This document shows, in pieces, positions 63,711 to 64,000 of a stretch of 64,000 bases of DNA. Below the pieces are notes generated by a model, which saw only the letters and a program-made list of their open reading frames with translations, was not told the DNA's origin and made no database searches. A program made the translations under genes and the position numbers. The DNA comes from Mariannaea sp. PMI_226. Lineage: Eukaryota > Ascomycota > Sordariomycetes > Hypocreales > Nectriaceae. Numbering within the stretch: position 1 is the first letter of the stretch; each line of letters opens with the position of its first letter. The stretch spans positions 2,914,001 to 2,978,000 of the forward strand of contig JANFOG010000004.1 of the NCBI GenBank assembly GCA_024336345.1, read 5' to 3'.

Positions 63711-64000
63711 TCAAAAGGATTGGAGTTACGGCGGAGATTATCATTAGCGCGCTGCTTAAAGTTGGAATTTTAGGGCCCTTACTGGGAAGGGTGGAAAATC
63801 ATCGGTGCATTTTTGTAGTTCGCATCTATCCTTAACTGGATTGAGCGGGGGCTCCCGCTGGCCGTGTTAGCGCATCCCTCGCAGACTTCACCGCCAAAAT
63901 TTCTAAAGATTTTGCCAAAATACTGCCCCACCATCCCGCTTTTGAACGCAATCCAGATATTTCACACAAGCACCACGATCCCCCAGCCAGGCCAGGTTAC
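63711..64000. other. Right-edge spacer
   Basis: 3' flank of the FAR1-like gene. The last 150 bp are C-rich and could be the leader of a gene beyond the edge. Nothing can be called. Confidence 0.4.

Noticed and set aside
1..64000. CRISPR arrays, bacterial operons, rRNA genes, intact transposons, viral genes
   Set aside because: No regularly spaced repeats, no ribosomal RNA segments, and no transposase, reverse transcriptase or viral replication motifs were found in any frame that I could read.

Overview
The window is nuclear DNA of a filamentous ascomycete (Pezizomycotina, most likely a Sordariomycete close to Hypocreales or Sordariales). The evidence is short introns (39-169 nt) with GT...AG ends and CTAAC/CTGA-like branch sites, two nuclear tRNA genes with introns after position 37, Zn2Cys6 regulators, a HET-domain protein, and a full quinic-acid (qa/qut) catabolic cluster. 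The species call is inference; the fungal call is firm.

Left part (1-16.3 kb): the 5' end of a Zn2Cys6 regulator runs off the left edge. It is followed by an alpha/beta hydrolase, tRNA-Pro(TGG), tRNA-Thr(TGT), and an eight-exon gene for the spliceosomal Sm protein D2 whose sixth intron carries a 51-bp hairpin. Next come a YtcJ-like amidohydrolase, the rRNA methyltransferase BUD23 divergent from the ER cargo receptor SVP26, a small mitochondrial-type protein, and an FAD-dependent oxidoreductase.

Middle part (16.3-37.4 kb) is more accessory: a HET-domain gene behind an AT-rich stretch with decayed reading frames, a Zn2Cys6 regulator, a small signal-peptide/one-TM protein, a four-exon seven-TM protein, a C2H2-like protein, a small unknown protein, a possible small secreted protein, a Mn-type cation diffusion facilitator, a DUF4267-like membrane protein and a dynamin-like GTPase. 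A stretch of about 190 bp around the 3' end of the Zn2Cys6 gene (22283-22482) has a diverged second copy at 29647-29834.

Right part (39-59.1 kb) is the quinate cluster: repressor qa-1S divergent from activator qa-1F, quinate permease qa-y, quinate/shikimate dehydrogenase qa-3 divergent from dehydroshikimate dehydratase qa-4, catabolic dehydroquinase qa-2 divergent from the inositol-monophosphatase-like qa-x. Together they import quinate and convert it to protocatechuate under an AROM-derived repressor/activator pair. About 4.2 kb between qa-y and qa-3 holds an unrelated Golgi-type glycosyltransferase, a truncated frameshifted aspartic-protease relic and an AT-rich stretch. The window closes with the meiotic MutS homologue MSH4 divergent from a FAR1/WRKY-GCM1-like DNA-binding protein with a Gln-Ala repeat.

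Exon boundaries were joined by eye. Each join keeps frame and, where the family is recognised, restores family motifs.
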